Below, piece by piece: positions 32,291 through 40,747 of a DNA stretch of 62,517 nt. The DNA is taken from the NCBI GenBank assembly GCA_030147805.1, contig JASBUR010000042.1, positions 1 through 62,517 on the forward strand. The letters run 5' to 3'. Under the pieces are notes generated by a model. It had not been told where the DNA came from. It searched no databases and saw only the letters and a program-made list of their open reading frames with translations. The position numbers and the translations under genes are program-made. The DNA comes from Sphingomonadaceae bacterium. Lineage in GTDB: Bacteria > Pseudomonadota > Alphaproteobacteria > Sphingomonadales > Sphingomonadaceae. Position 1 is the stretch's first letter. Every line of letters begins with the position of its first letter.

Positions 32291-33332
32291 GGCCGCCGCG
32301 CCGGCGATGACGGTCTTCGAACGCTATCTGTCGCTGTGGGTGGCGCTGTGCATCGTGGTGGGCATCGGCCTCGGTGCGCTCGTCCCCGGGCTGTTCGCGG
32401 CGCTCGCCGCCGCCGAGGTCGCCAAGATCAACCTGCCGGTGGCGCTGCTCGTCTGGCTGATGATCGTGCCGATGCTGCTCAAGATCGATTTCGCCGCGCT
32501 CGGCCAGGTCCGCCAGCATCTGCGCGGCGTCGGCGTGACGCTGTTCATCAACTGGGCGGTGAAGCCCTTCTCGATGGCGCTGCTCGGCACGCTGTTCATC
32601 GGCATGCTGTTCCGGCCGTGGCTGCCCGAGACGCAGATCGAAAGCTACATCGCCGGGCTGATCCTGCTCGCCGCCGCGCCGTGCACCGCGATGGTGTTCG
32701 TCTGGTCGAACCTCTGCGAGGGCGAGCCGCATTATACGCTGAGCCAGGTGGCGCTCAACGACGTCATCATGGTGTTCGCCTTCGCGCCGCTCGTCGCGCT
32801 GCTGCTCGGCGTCGCCTCGATCAGCGTGCCGTGGGACACGCTGCTGCTGTCCGTTCTGCTCTATATCGTCGTGCCGGTGGTGGCGGCGCAGGGGCTGCGC
32901 CGCGCGGTGCTGGGGTCGGGCGGCGCGCCGGCGCTCGCCCGGCTGCAGGCGGCGCTCGGCCCGCTGTCGCTCGTCGCGCTGCTGACCACGCTGGTGCTGC
33001 TGTTCGGCTTCCAGGGCGAGGCGATCCTCGCGCAGCCGCTGGTCATCGCGCTGCTCGCCGTGCCGATCCTCATCCAGGTCTATTTCAACGCCGGGCTCGC
33101 CTATTGGCTGAGCCGCAAGCTCGGCGTCGCCTGGTGCGTCGCGGCGCCCGCCGCGCTGATCGGCGCGTCCAATTTCTTCGAGCTGGCGGTGGCCGCGGCG
33201 ATCAGCCTGTTCGGCATCGGCTCGGGCGCGGCGCTGGCGACCGTCGTCGGCGTGCTCGTCGAGGTGCCGGTGATGCTGTCGGTGGTGGCGATCGTGAAGC
33301 GCAGCCGCGGCTGGTACGAACGCGCCGCCTGA
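32280..33332 (+). CDS. acr3: Arsenite efflux transporter Acr3
   Basis: 350 aa, ten membrane helices. 'VALLVWLMIVPMLLKIDFAALGQV', 'NWAVKPFSMALLGTLFIGMLF', 'LAAAPCTAMVFVWSNLCEGEPHYTLSQVALND' (conserved functional Cys in 'APCTAMVF') and 'IGASNFFELAVAAAISLFG' are Acr3 signatures. It expels As(III) at the inner membrane. Last gene of the arsenic operon; its stop directly abuts that of the convergent TauE-like gene. Confidence 0.95.
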   Translation: MATEAAAPAMTVFERYLSLWVALCIVVGIGLGALVPGLFAALAAAEVAKINLPVALLVWLMIVPMLLKIDFAALGQVRQHLRGVGVTLFINWAVKPFSMALLGTLFIGMLFRPWLPETQIESYIAGLILLAAAPCTAMVFVWSNLCEGEPHYTLSQVALNDVIMVFAFAPLVALLLGVASISVPWDTLLLSVLLYIVVPVVAAQGLRRAVLGSGGAPALARLQAALGPLSLVALLTTLVLLFGFQGEAILAQPLVIALLAVPILIQVYFNAGLAYWLSRKLGVAWCVAAPAALIGASNFFELAVAAAISLFGIGSGAALATVVGVLVEVPVMLSVVAIVKRSRGWYERAA

Positions 33333-34109
33333 TCAGGCGGCGACAGCGACGTAGAGGCCGACCGCGACGACGACGGCGGCGAACAGCCGCTCGAGCAGCC
33401 GCTTGCGCGCCGCCAGCCGGCGGCCGATCGCCAGCCCCGCCGCCGATCCCGCCGCGCCGCCGGCGATCAGCAGCGCGACCAGCGGCCAGTCGACGAGGCC
33501 TGCCAGCGCATAGGAGGTGGCGGTGGTCGCGCCGAGCACCGCGACGACGACCAGCGAGGTGCCGACCGCGATCGTCAGCGGCATCGCCGTCGCCGCGACC
33601 AGCCCGGGGACGATGAGGAAGCCGCCGCCGATCCCGAAGAAGCCCGCGGCGAGCCCGACGCCGAGGCCGATCGGCACCAGCCGCGGCAGCAGCACCCCGG
33701 CGCTGTCGCGCGTCAGCCGCACGTCGGGGGCGTCGGCGCCGCGGCGCCGGCGCAGCATCGCCAGCCCGACGCCGATCATCAGCAGCCCGAACAGCAGCAG
33801 CAGCCGGTCGCCGTCGACCGCCTGCCCGGCGGCGGCGCCGACCGCCGCGCCGACGATTCCGGCGCCCGCGAACACCGCGGCGCAGCGCCATTTGACGCGG
33901 CCGGCGCGCGCCGGGCCGGCGAGCCCGACGAGCGCGTTGGTGGCGACCGCGACCGCGGCGGTGCCGATCGCCGCGTGCGGCGAGCCGACGCCGACGACAT
34001 GGACGAGCAGCGGCACCGCGAGGATCGAGCCGCCGCCGCCGACCAGCCCGAGCACCAGGCCGATCAGCCCGCCCGAGGCGAGCGTCAGCAGCAGCTCGGC
34101 GGCGGTCAT
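33333..34109 (-). CDS. Sulfite exporter TauE/SafE family protein
   Basis: 258 aa, about eight membrane helices. 'GGLIGLVLGLVGGGGSILAVPLLVHVVGV' and the second-half repeat 'IGLGVGLAAGFFGIGGGFLIVPGLVAATAMPLTIAVGTSL' are the two pseudo-repeats of TauE/SafE. In this setting it probably exports sulfite or another small sulfur anion made by the persulfide dioxygenase and rhodanese. Last gene of bigR-rhodanese-TauE. Confidence 0.9.
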   Translation of the reverse strand: MTAAELLLTLASGGLIGLVLGLVGGGGSILAVPLLVHVVGVGSPHAAIGTAAVAVATNALVGLAGPARAGRVKWRCAAVFAGAGIVGAAVGAAAGQAVDGDRLLLLFGLLMIGVGLAMLRRRRGADAPDVRLTRDSAGVLLPRLVPIGLGVGLAAGFFGIGGGFLIVPGLVAATAMPLTIAVGTSLVVVAVLGATTATSYALAGLVDWPLVALLIAGGAAGSAAGLAIGRRLAARKRLLERLFAAVVVAVGLYVAVAA

Positions 34110-34116
34110 GTCCCTC

Positions 34117-34632
34117 TCAGCCGGCGCTTGCGGCGCGGTTCCACGGCATCCGCGCCAGCAGCCGCGCCAGGCCGCACCAGCCGGTGGCGCCGGCGACCAT
34201 CAGCCCGGCGCCGACGAAGCCCGCCAGCGCGACGAAGCCCGGCGCGACGAGCAGCCCGAGCAGCACGCCCGTCAGCACCAGCCCGCCGGCGGCGAGCTGC
34301 ACCTGCCGCATGATCTCGATCGGCTGGCGGCGGTCGACCGCGGTCGGCAGCCCGGCGCCGCGCCACGCCTCGATCCCGCCCGCCAGCCGGTGGCAGGGCG
34401 CGCCGCCCGCGGCCCCGGCGAGCCGCGCGGCATTGGCGTCGGTGCGCGCGCCCGAGCGGCAGTGGAAGATCAGCGGCCCTTCGGGCAACGCGCCAAGCCG
34501 GTCGAGCGGGCGGTTGACCGCGCCCGGGATGCGCTCGCGCGCATGTTCGTCGGCGCCGCGGACGTCGACGAGCGTCGCGCCGGCGGCGATCAGCCGCTGC
34601 GCCTCGGCGGGGGAAACGGCGGGAAGGGTCAT
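34117..34632 (-). CDS. Rhodanese domain protein with membrane tail (DUF2892-like)
   Basis: 171 aa. Rhodanese domain about residues 5-105: 'VDVRGADEHARERIPGAVNRPLDRLG' and active-site loop 'HCRSGARTDANA' with catalytic Cys. The C-terminal 60 residues have two membrane helices ('GGLVLTGVLLGLLVAPGFVALAGFVGAGLMVAGATG'), the DUF2892-type tail seen on sulfur-trafficking rhodaneses. It should transfer sulfane sulfur. 4 nt after bigR. Confidence 0.9.
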   Translation of the reverse strand: MTLPAVSPAEAQRLIAAGATLVDVRGADEHARERIPGAVNRPLDRLGALPEGPLIFHCRSGARTDANAARLAGAAGGAPCHRLAGGIEAWRGAGLPTAVDRRQPIEIMRQVQLAAGGLVLTGVLLGLLVAPGFVALAGFVGAGLMVAGATGWCGLARLLARMPWNRAASAG

Positions 34633-34636
34633 GGCG

Positions 34637-34951
34637 TCAGTCCTGGCAATAGAGCTGGTAGAGGTTCGCCATCAGCGCCTCGGTGCGGGGATCGGCGATG
34701 CGGTACCAGAGCGTCTGGCCGTCGCGGCGGAAGGCGACGAGCCCCTCGTCGCGCATCCGCGCCAGATGCTGCGAGCCCGCCGACTGCGACAGCCCGACCG
34801 CGCGGGCGAGCTCGCCGGCGGTCATCTCGCCCTGTTCGACGAGCTTGCACAGCAGCATCAGCCGCCGGTCGTTGGCCATCGCCTTGAGCCGCGCGCCGAC
34901 GTCCTCGGCCTTCGCCGCGAACGTCGCGAGATCCATCGGGGGCTTCGGCAT
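34637..34951 (-). CDS. bigR: BigR/SqrR-type ArsR family repressor, sulfide/persulfide sensor
   Basis: 104 aa from ATG 34951 (AAAGAG 6 nt upstream); an in-frame ATG at 34966 would add five residues and has no ribosome site. 'ARLKAMANDRRLMLLCKLVEQGEMTAGELARAVGLSQSAGSQHLARMRDEGLVAFRRDGQTLWYRI' is the BigR/SqrR winged helix. Cys35 ('MLLCKL') and Cys102 ('LYQLYCQD') are at the positions of the two cysteines that form the regulatory di- or tetrasulfide in that family. It probably represses itself and the divergent persulfide dioxygenase gene. Confidence 0.9.
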   Translation of the reverse strand: MPKPPMDLATFAAKAEDVGARLKAMANDRRLMLLCKLVEQGEMTAGELARAVGLSQSAGSQHLARMRDEGLVAFRRDGQTLWYRIADPRTEALMANLYQLYCQD

Positions 34952-34966
34952 CGACCGCTCTTTCAT

Positions 34967-34994
34967 TAGATGTTGCTTAATTAGATAGTGCTAA
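34967..34994. promoter_or_regulatory. Probable BigR operator between bigR and blh
   Basis: An AT-rich patch in GC-rich surroundings contains two TTAGAT units 14 nt apart (34967 and 34981), the second being the imperfect palindrome TTAGATAGTGCTAA. BigR-type repressors bind AT-rich palindromes in just this position between bigR and blh. Inferred. Confidence 0.5.
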
Positions 34995-35028
34995 TATATA
35001 AGTCAATATCGAACCGCAGGAGGGTGCC

Positions 35029-35910
35029 ATGACTGCCAGCGCCACCCGGCCCGTCATCGAGGCTTTCTTCGACGAGCCGACCAACACCGTCAGCTATCTC
35101 GTCGCCGATCCGGCGAGCGGCGCCGCGGTCGTCATCGACCCGGTGCTCGACTTCGACCTGCCGAGCGGCACCGCCGACGTCGCTTCCGCCGAGCGAATCC
35201 TCGCCGCCGCGCAGGCGCACGGCTGGCGGATCGACTGGGTGCTCGAAACCCACGCGCATGCCGACCATCTGTCGGCCGCCCCCTACATCAAGGCGAAGAC
35301 CGGCGCGGCGATCGGCATCGGCGAGCATATCCGCGACGTGCAGAAGATCTTCCGGCCGATGTTCGCCTTCGACGACCTCGTCGCCGACGGCTCCGACTTC
35401 GACCGGCTGTTCGCCGACGGCGATCGCCTGGCGGTCGGCGGGCTCGAGATCGAGGTGATGCACGTCCCCGGCCACACGCCCGCCGACGTCGCCTACCGCA
35501 TCGGCGACGCGGTATTCGTCGGCGACACGCTGTTCATGCCCGACTATGGCACCGCGCGCGCCGATTTCCCCGGCGGCGACGCGCGCACGCTCTACCGCTC
35601 GATCCGCCGCGTGCTGAGCCTGCCCGACGCGACGCGGCTGTTCCTGTGCCACGACTACAAGGCGCCGGGCCGCGACGCCTATGCCTGGGAAACCACCGTC
35701 GGCGCGCAGCGCCGGTCGAGCGTCCATGTCCACGACGGCGTGACCGAGGACGACTTCGTCGCGATGCGCGAGGCGCGCGACGCGACGCTGGCGGTGCCGC
35801 GGCTGCTGCTGCCGTCGATCCAGGTCAACATCCGCGCCGGCCGCTTCCCCGCGGCCGAGGCCAATGGCGTCAGCTATCTCAGGATCCCGGTGAAGCCGCG
35901 CGCCTTCTGA
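35029..35910 (+). CDS. blh: MBL-fold persulfide dioxygenase (Blh/ETHE1-like)
   Basis: 293 aa. 'FFDEPTNTVSYLVADPASGAAVVIDPVLDFD' opens it, 'VLETHAHADHLSAAPYIKAKTGA' is the metal site, 'VMHVPGHTPADVAYRI', 'VFVGDTLFMPDYGTARADFPGGDARTLYRSI' and 'LFLCHDYKAPGRD' are Blh/ETHE1 signatures. The mononuclear iron enzyme oxidises glutathione persulfide to sulfite. Divergent from bigR with AT-rich operator between them. Together with the rhodanese and TauE-like protein it forms a sulfide detoxification module. Confidence 0.92.
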   Translation: MTASATRPVIEAFFDEPTNTVSYLVADPASGAAVVIDPVLDFDLPSGTADVASAERILAAAQAHGWRIDWVLETHAHADHLSAAPYIKAKTGAAIGIGEHIRDVQKIFRPMFAFDDLVADGSDFDRLFADGDRLAVGGLEIEVMHVPGHTPADVAYRIGDAVFVGDTLFMPDYGTARADFPGGDARTLYRSIRRVLSLPDATRLFLCHDYKAPGRDAYAWETTVGAQRRSSVHVHDGVTEDDFVAMREARDATLAVPRLLLPSIQVNIRAGRFPAAEANGVSYLRIPVKPRAF

Positions 35911-35986
35911 GCGCGCCGCTGGGGGGCGGCCGGCGCGCGGCGCCGCGCCGGGGAACAACGGCGGCGAAGCGCCCGTTCCCCCCGGC

Positions 35987-37147
35987 ATGACAGCTTCCGC
36001 GCCCGCCGCCGCCCCCGCCGCCCCGCCGCCGCTCGATTCGGTCGCGTCGGCCACCTCGAGCCTGGGCAGCGGCCTCGGCGACTTCATCCGCTGGGTCGCC
36101 TCGATCGAGGGGCAGGCGCTCGTCGCGCTCGGCGTCGCCGCGCTGCTGACGCTGCTGCTGCTGGCGGCCAAGCGCTGGGTCGGCGGCGCGCTGGCGCGCG
36201 GCGAGATCGGCGACGACAGCGTTCGCGCCATCGCGCGCGATCTCGTGCGCCGGCTGATGTTCTTCTTCATCCTGATGCTGGCGCTGCGCATCGGGCTGAC
36301 GCTCGTCGAGACCCCCGACGCGGTCGACGACGCGACGCGGCTGCTGTTCACCGTCGCCGCGGTGCTGCAGGGCGCGATCTGGGCGCAGGCGGTGGCGGTG
36401 CACCTGCTGTCGCGGCTGGTGGCGCGCCACGCCGGCGAGGCGTCGACGATCGCCAGCGCCTTCGTGCTGATGCGCTGGGCGATCATGGTGCTGGTCTGGT
36501 CGGTGGCGCTGCTGCTGCTGCTCGACAATCTCGGCGTCAACGTCACCGCGCTGGTCGCGGGCCTCGGCATCGGCGGCGTCGCCATCGCGCTCGCCGCGCA
36601 GTCGACGATCGCCAATTTCTTCTCGGCCTTCTCGATCATCACCGACCGGCCGTTCCAGCAGGGCGACACCATCCGCTTCGGCGACCTGACCGCCGCGGTC
36701 GAGGAGATCCGCATCCGCACGACGCGGCTGCGCTCGTTCGACGGGCACGAGGTGGTGGTGCCCAACGCCAAGCTGATGGAAGCGACGATCGACAACTACA
36801 ACCGCATGGACGAACGCCGCGCGGTGCTGACGATCGGCGTCGCCTATGAAACGCCGCCGGCGCTGCTGCGCGAGCTGCCGGCGCTGATCGAGGCCTGCGT
36901 CGAGCGCGTCGAGAGCGCGCGCTTCCAGCGCTGCCACCTCGTCGCCTTCGGCCCGTCGTCGCTCGACTTCGAGCTCGCCTTCTTCGGCCGCAGCCGCGAG
37001 ATCGGCGTGCTGATGGACGCGCGGCAGCAGGTGCTGTTCAATATCGTCGAGGCGTTCGCGGCGAAGGACGTCGTCATCGCCTACCCGACGCAGACGCTCC
37101 ATCTGGTGCGCGACGCCGCCGACGAACCGGCCGGCGCGCGCGGCTAG
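35987..37147 (+). CDS. MscS family mechanosensitive channel (first of two)
   Basis: 386 aa. An Ala/Pro-rich start and four to five membrane helices lead to the pore/beta domain: 'VTALVAGLGIGGVAIALAAQSTIANFFSAFSIITDRPFQQGDTIRFG' and 'VEEIRIRTTRLRSFDGHEVVVPNAKLMEATIDNYNRMDERR' are clear MscS motifs. It would open under hypo-osmotic stress. No strong Shine-Dalgarno before ATG 35987. Convergent with the second MscS gene, 4 nt apart. Confidence 0.9.
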   Translation: MTASAPAAAPAAPPPLDSVASATSSLGSGLGDFIRWVASIEGQALVALGVAALLTLLLLAAKRWVGGALARGEIGDDSVRAIARDLVRRLMFFFILMLALRIGLTLVETPDAVDDATRLLFTVAAVLQGAIWAQAVAVHLLSRLVARHAGEASTIASAFVLMRWAIMVLVWSVALLLLLDNLGVNVTALVAGLGIGGVAIALAAQSTIANFFSAFSIITDRPFQQGDTIRFGDLTAAVEEIRIRTTRLRSFDGHEVVVPNAKLMEATIDNYNRMDERRAVLTIGVAYETPPALLRELPALIEACVERVESARFQRCHLVAFGPSSLDFELAFFGRSREIGVLMDARQQVLFNIVEAFAAKDVVIAYPTQTLHLVRDAADEPAGARG

Positions 37148-37151
37148 CCGC

Positions 37152-38267
37152 TCAGCCCGCCTCGGCCGCCCCGCCCGCCTCCGCCGCCCCGCCCGCATCG
37201 CGGTCGAGCTCGGCGCGCAGCCGCGGCAGGCTTTCGGGATAGGCGTCGCGCACGAAGCCGAGCAGCTGTTCGCGCACCTCGCAGCGCAGGTCGAACGCCC
37301 GGCCGGCGTCGGCGGCGCTGACCAGCGCGCGCAGCTCGACCGTCCGCTCCTTGAGGTCGGTGACCTGCAGCACGCAGACGCGCCCGTCCCACAGCGGCGA
37401 GGCGGCGACGATCTCGCCCAGCCGCCGGCGCAGCGCCTCCACGGGCACGCGATAGTCGAGATAGACATGGACGGTGCCGAGCAGGTCCGAGGTCTGCCGC
37501 GTCCAGTTCTGGAACGACGACTCGAGGAATTTCGACACCGGCACGATCAGCCGCCGGTCGTCCCAGATCCGCACCACCACATAGGTGAGGCGGATCTCCT
37601 CGATTCGCCCCCATTCGCCCTCGACGATCACCACGTCGTCGAGGCGGATCGGCTCGGTGAACGCCAGCTGGATCCCGGCGATGAGGTTCTTGAGCGCCGG
37701 CTGCGCCGCGGCGCCGATCGCGAGGCCGGCCAGCCCCGCCGAGGCGAACAGCGTCAGCCCGACGTGGCGCACGCTCGGGAAGCTCATCAGCATCAGGCAG
37801 ACGACCAGCACCGCGATGATCGCCAGCGCGATGCGGTAGAGGATGCCGGCGCGCGTGCGCACCCGCCGCGCGCGCAGATTGTCGGCGACGGTGACGTCGT
37901 AGCGCGCCTCGACGAGGCCGCGCAGCATGCGCGCCGCCCCCGCGAGCATCCAGCCGAACGCCGCGATCAGCACCAGCCCGATCGCGCGGCGGACGAGCTC
38001 GAGCGCGCCGGCGGACAGCGGCAGCGCCGGCGCCGCCGCCAGCGCGACGAACGACAGCATCAAGAGCCGCGACGGCCGCGCGAAACTGTCGATGACGACG
38101 TCGTCGACGCCCGACCGGCTGCGCGCCCCCAGCCGCCGCGCCAGCCGCACCAGCAGCCCGTGGCCGATCCACGCGACCACCAGCGCGACGACGAAGCCGA
38201 CGATCCCGGCGACGGCCTCGGCATGCGGCGCGCCGACGCGCGCGAGAACCTGTTCGAGCTCGCCCAT
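37152..38267 (-). CDS. MscS family mechanosensitive channel (second of two)
   Basis: 371 aa from ATG 38267; the longer frame to 38483 is not family-like. 'HGLLVRLARRLGARSRSGVDDVVIDSFARPSRLLMLSFVAL' and 'GLTLFASAGLAGLAIGAAAQPALKNLIAGIQLAFTEPIRLDDVVIVEGEWGRIEEIRLTYVVV' are MscS/YnaI-like. It shares only general fold with the neighbouring channel, so the pair is not a recent duplication. The last residues are a low-complexity Ala/Gly repeat ('GGAAEAGGAAEAG'). Confidence 0.9.
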   Translation of the reverse strand: MGELEQVLARVGAPHAEAVAGIVGFVVALVVAWIGHGLLVRLARRLGARSRSGVDDVVIDSFARPSRLLMLSFVALAAAPALPLSAGALELVRRAIGLVLIAAFGWMLAGAARMLRGLVEARYDVTVADNLRARRVRTRAGILYRIALAIIAVLVVCLMLMSFPSVRHVGLTLFASAGLAGLAIGAAAQPALKNLIAGIQLAFTEPIRLDDVVIVEGEWGRIEEIRLTYVVVRIWDDRRLIVPVSKFLESSFQNWTRQTSDLLGTVHVYLDYRVPVEALRRRLGEIVAASPLWDGRVCVLQVTDLKERTVELRALVSAADAGRAFDLRCEVREQLLGFVRDAYPESLPRLRAELDRDAGGAAEAGGAAEAG

Positions 38268-38418
38268 GCCCGCAGAACGCGCGGGCGCCGCGACCGTCGC
38301 ACGGCCCGCGGCCGCCGCGGCACGCCCGGGCGCGCGCGCGACCGGGCGCCGATAGGCCGGCGCACCTGCGGGACCCGCCCCGCCGGACCCGCGACGCCGT
38401 GCCGTGCGTTGCTCCTCG

Positions 38419-38901
38419 ATGCTCCCTGACGACGCCCTCATCGGCGATGCCGCCGGCCTGCTGCGCGTCATCGTCGTCGGCACCGCCGCCTATGTCGCGC
38501 TGGTGCTGCTGCTGCGCGTGACCGGCAAGCGCACGCTGTCCAAGATGAACGCCTTCGATTTCGTGGTGACGATCGCGCTCGGCTCGACGCTCGCCACCAG
38601 CCTGCTGTCGCAGGACGTCTCGCTCGCCGAGGGCATCCTCGCCTTCGCGCTGCTCATCGGCCTGCAATATGCCGTGACCTGGCTGTCGGTGCGCTCGAAG
38701 CGGTTCGAGAACTGGGTGAAGTCGGAGCCGACCCTGCTGTACCACGACGGCCGGTTCCTGCGCGACGCGATGCGCCGCGAGCGGGTGACCGAGGAGGAGC
38801 TGCGCGCCGCGATGCGCCAGGCCGGCCACGCCGACCCCGCCGGCGTGCGCTCGGTGATCATCGAGACCGACAGCAGCATGAGCGTGATCGCGGCGGGGTA
38901 G
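38419..38901 (+). CDS. DUF421 (YetF-like) membrane protein
   Basis: 160 aa from ATG 38419 (an in-frame GTG is at 38404; neither has an obvious Shine-Dalgarno). Three helices and 'LLLRVTGKRTLSKMNAFDFVVTIALGSTLATSLLS' are the DUF421 hallmark, then 'WVKSEPTLLYHDGRFLRDAMRRERVTEEELRAAMRQAG' and 'SVIIETDSSMSVI'. Function unknown, often in stress contexts. Pieces of a second copy are found at 39418-39527 and perhaps 43476-43499. Confidence 0.88.
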   Translation: MLPDDALIGDAAGLLRVIVVGTAAYVALVLLLRVTGKRTLSKMNAFDFVVTIALGSTLATSLLSQDVSLAEGILAFALLIGLQYAVTWLSVRSKRFENWVKSEPTLLYHDGRFLRDAMRRERVTEEELRAAMRQAGHADPAGVRSVIIETDSSMSVIAAG

Positions 38902-38983
38902 CCGCGCCGCGCCCGCCCCGCCGGCCCGCCCCCGCCGCCAAAGCCGGTTGACGCCGCCGCGCCGCCCGCCGAGGAAGGGGGTG

Positions 38984-39409
38984 ATGATCCGCGAGCTGAC
39001 GCTGTCGACGCTCATGGTGACGGTGACCGTGCTGATCCACGGCGCCGGGCTCGTCCTGCTGGCGCGGCTGCTCCGCCTCGAGCGGCGCGAGGAAGGCTCC
39101 GGCCACCTGCACCCCGCCTCGCTGCGCGGCCTCGGCATGCTGCTCTTCGCGATCCTCGCGCTCATCGGCCTGCACGGCGTCGAAATCTGGGTCTATGGCC
39201 TGCTGTACCTGGCGATCGGCGCGATCGACGCGCTGCGCGACGCGATCTATTTCTCGACGATCACCTATGGCGCGATCGGCTACAGCGACGACGTCATGGC
39301 CGAGCAATGGCGGCTGGTGTCGGCGATCGAGGGGATCAATGGCATCATCATGATCGGCTGGTCGACGGCGTTCCTGATCCGGGTGGTGGGGCTGCTGCGG
39401 CGGGTGTGA
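38984..39409 (+). CDS. Small two-helix potassium-channel-like protein
   Basis: 141 aa from ATG 38984, with GAGGAAGGGGG 3-5 nt upstream (a GTG lies one codon earlier). Helices 'LMVTVTVLIHGAGLVLLARLL', 'LGMLLFAILALIGLHGVEIWVYGLLYLAI' and a final one flank a pore-loop-like segment 'DAIYFSTITYGAIGYSDD', where a K+ filter (TVGYG-like) is degenerate (TYGAIGY). It belongs to the Ion_trans_2/two-TM channel group by layout. Ion and function uncertain. Confidence 0.75.
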   Translation: MIRELTLSTLMVTVTVLIHGAGLVLLARLLRLERREEGSGHLHPASLRGLGMLLFAILALIGLHGVEIWVYGLLYLAIGAIDALRDAIYFSTITYGAIGYSDDVMAEQWRLVSAIEGINGIIMIGWSTAFLIRVVGLLRRV

Positions 39410-39417
39410 GGGGGGCT

Positions 39418-39527
39418 TGCGGCAGGCCGGCCACGCCGACCCCGCCACGGTGCGCTCGGTGATGCTCGAGACCGAGAGCAGCATGAGCATGAGCGTGATC
39501 GGGGACGGGTCGGCGTCAGGCTCTTGA
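39418..39527 (+). pseudogene. 3' remnant of a DUF421 paralogue
   Basis: About 80 bases closely match the 3' end of the DUF421 gene at 38819-38890: both encode 'QAGHADPA', 'VRSV', 'ETxSSMS' and 'SVI', with 24 identical bases at the start (39423-39446). There is no upstream part, start codon or membrane region, so it is a gene fragment. It ends with its own stop and lies at the left boundary of the AT-richer island. Confidence 0.7.
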
Positions 39528-39688
39528 AGTTAGGCGAACGAGGCGCGTGCACTGTCTGCAAATTGCCAAATATACAATCAGCTGGGTCATTCCGTCCGGC
39601 TGTCATTTGTGCGGCCCTACGAGCGAGCAACGTTCTAGCTTCACTAGGAATGCCTTGCAGGCTCCCTGCATCTGAATAGGCTGCACGA

Positions 39689-40711
39689 ATGTCGCTTGAT
39701 CGCATAGACGCTGAACCGAAATGCATTGTGCTTCCTCGTCGCCTATCGTTCGATGGAGGCTGCGCAGTTGCAAATGTTGTCCACGAGTTGGCACCTGATG
39801 GCCGATATGTTTTCGACTTTAGCAGCATGCAGTGGGTGGAGCCCTTCGCGATGCTCCATGTCGCAAGCGCCGTCGCAAAGAAGATTGGCGATTGCCCAAA
39901 TTTGAGAGTTCAAGCAGTCGGCCACACCAACGGCTATGCTCGCTTCATGGGATTTTTCCGAGAGCTGGGCATCCCTGGAGAAGGCGACGCAGCGCCACCT
40001 GAAAACCACGAAAATTACCTCCCTATTCAGACTCTCAATCTGCGGCAGGTGCGCGCCGACGCGGAGCGAAGGGATCTGGCCCCCGGGCAGCTGATTGATA
40101 GGCACACTCGAAGTATCGCGCGAACGCTGGTGCGCCAGAATTACGGCCCCCTTTGGGAGACCATTCAATATGCGTTACGCGAGATCATAAGAAATGCTGC
40201 CGAGCACAGCCGATGCGACAACGTTCTATACTGTGGGCAATTTTGGCCGACCTTAAACAAAGTCGAAGTGGCGATAATAGACGAGGGAATAGGGATTGGT
40301 AGATCTCTTCAGGAAAACCCGTTGGTCGCAGGAATGGATGAGTTTGACACTCTTCGTATGAGCTTAAAGCCAGGGATCTCAGGTGTGCGTTACCCCGGGG
40401 CCCATTATGATGAACGCAATGTGTGGGCGAATTCGGGGTTCGGTCTTTACGTCGTTAGTGAGCTTTGTAGGCGGGGCGGCAGCTTTACGGTGCTCAGTGG
40501 AAGCAGCGGCATCTGCGTTTCGGCTGATGGTGAAAGCCGGGTGGTTAGTTCGCACGCTGGCACAGCATTGCGGCTTGTCATCGACACGAGCAATCTTCGT
40601 TCGATCGCTGCGTCGTTGGCTTTGATCGTCGCAAAAGGAGAGCAGATTGCGCGCGAACAAGATATAGGCGGTTCTTCAGCTTCCGGAGCCTCAAAGCAGG
40701 TATTCGATTGA
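39689..40711 (+). CDS. STAS-like plus GHKL (HATPase) domain protein
   Basis: 340 aa. The first 100 or so residues look like an anti-anti-sigma/STAS domain ('GRYVFDFSSMQWVEPFAMLHVASAVAKK'). A GHKL ATPase follows: N-box 'ALREIIRNAAEHS' (Glu165, Asn169, His173), G1 'IIDEGIGIGRSL' (near 198) and G2 'NSGFGLYVVSELCRRGGSF' (near 248). No histidine-kinase dimerisation domain or MutL-type transducer is visible. It precedes the helicase by 36 nt on the same strand and is probably co-transcribed. Such proteins resemble anti-sigma switch kinases, but the partner here is a helicase, so a regulatory or ATP-dependent DNA-handling role in defence is inferred. Confidence 0.72.
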   Translation: MSLDRIDAEPKCIVLPRRLSFDGGCAVANVVHELAPDGRYVFDFSSMQWVEPFAMLHVASAVAKKIGDCPNLRVQAVGHTNGYARFMGFFRELGIPGEGDAAPPENHENYLPIQTLNLRQVRADAERRDLAPGQLIDRHTRSIARTLVRQNYGPLWETIQYALREIIRNAAEHSRCDNVLYCGQFWPTLNKVEVAIIDEGIGIGRSLQENPLVAGMDEFDTLRMSLKPGISGVRYPGAHYDERNVWANSGFGLYVVSELCRRGGSFTVLSGSSGICVSADGESRVVSSHAGTALRLVIDTSNLRSIAASLALIVAKGEQIAREQDIGGSSASGASKQVFD

Positions 40712-40747
40712 ACCTAGTTTCCAACCGATACGGACGCGGGGGGGTGA

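Noticed and set aside
39410..39688. Left attachment site (copy of tRNA-Leu 3' end)
   Set aside because: The sequence was read for the tRNA T-arm and acceptor bases and no match was found.
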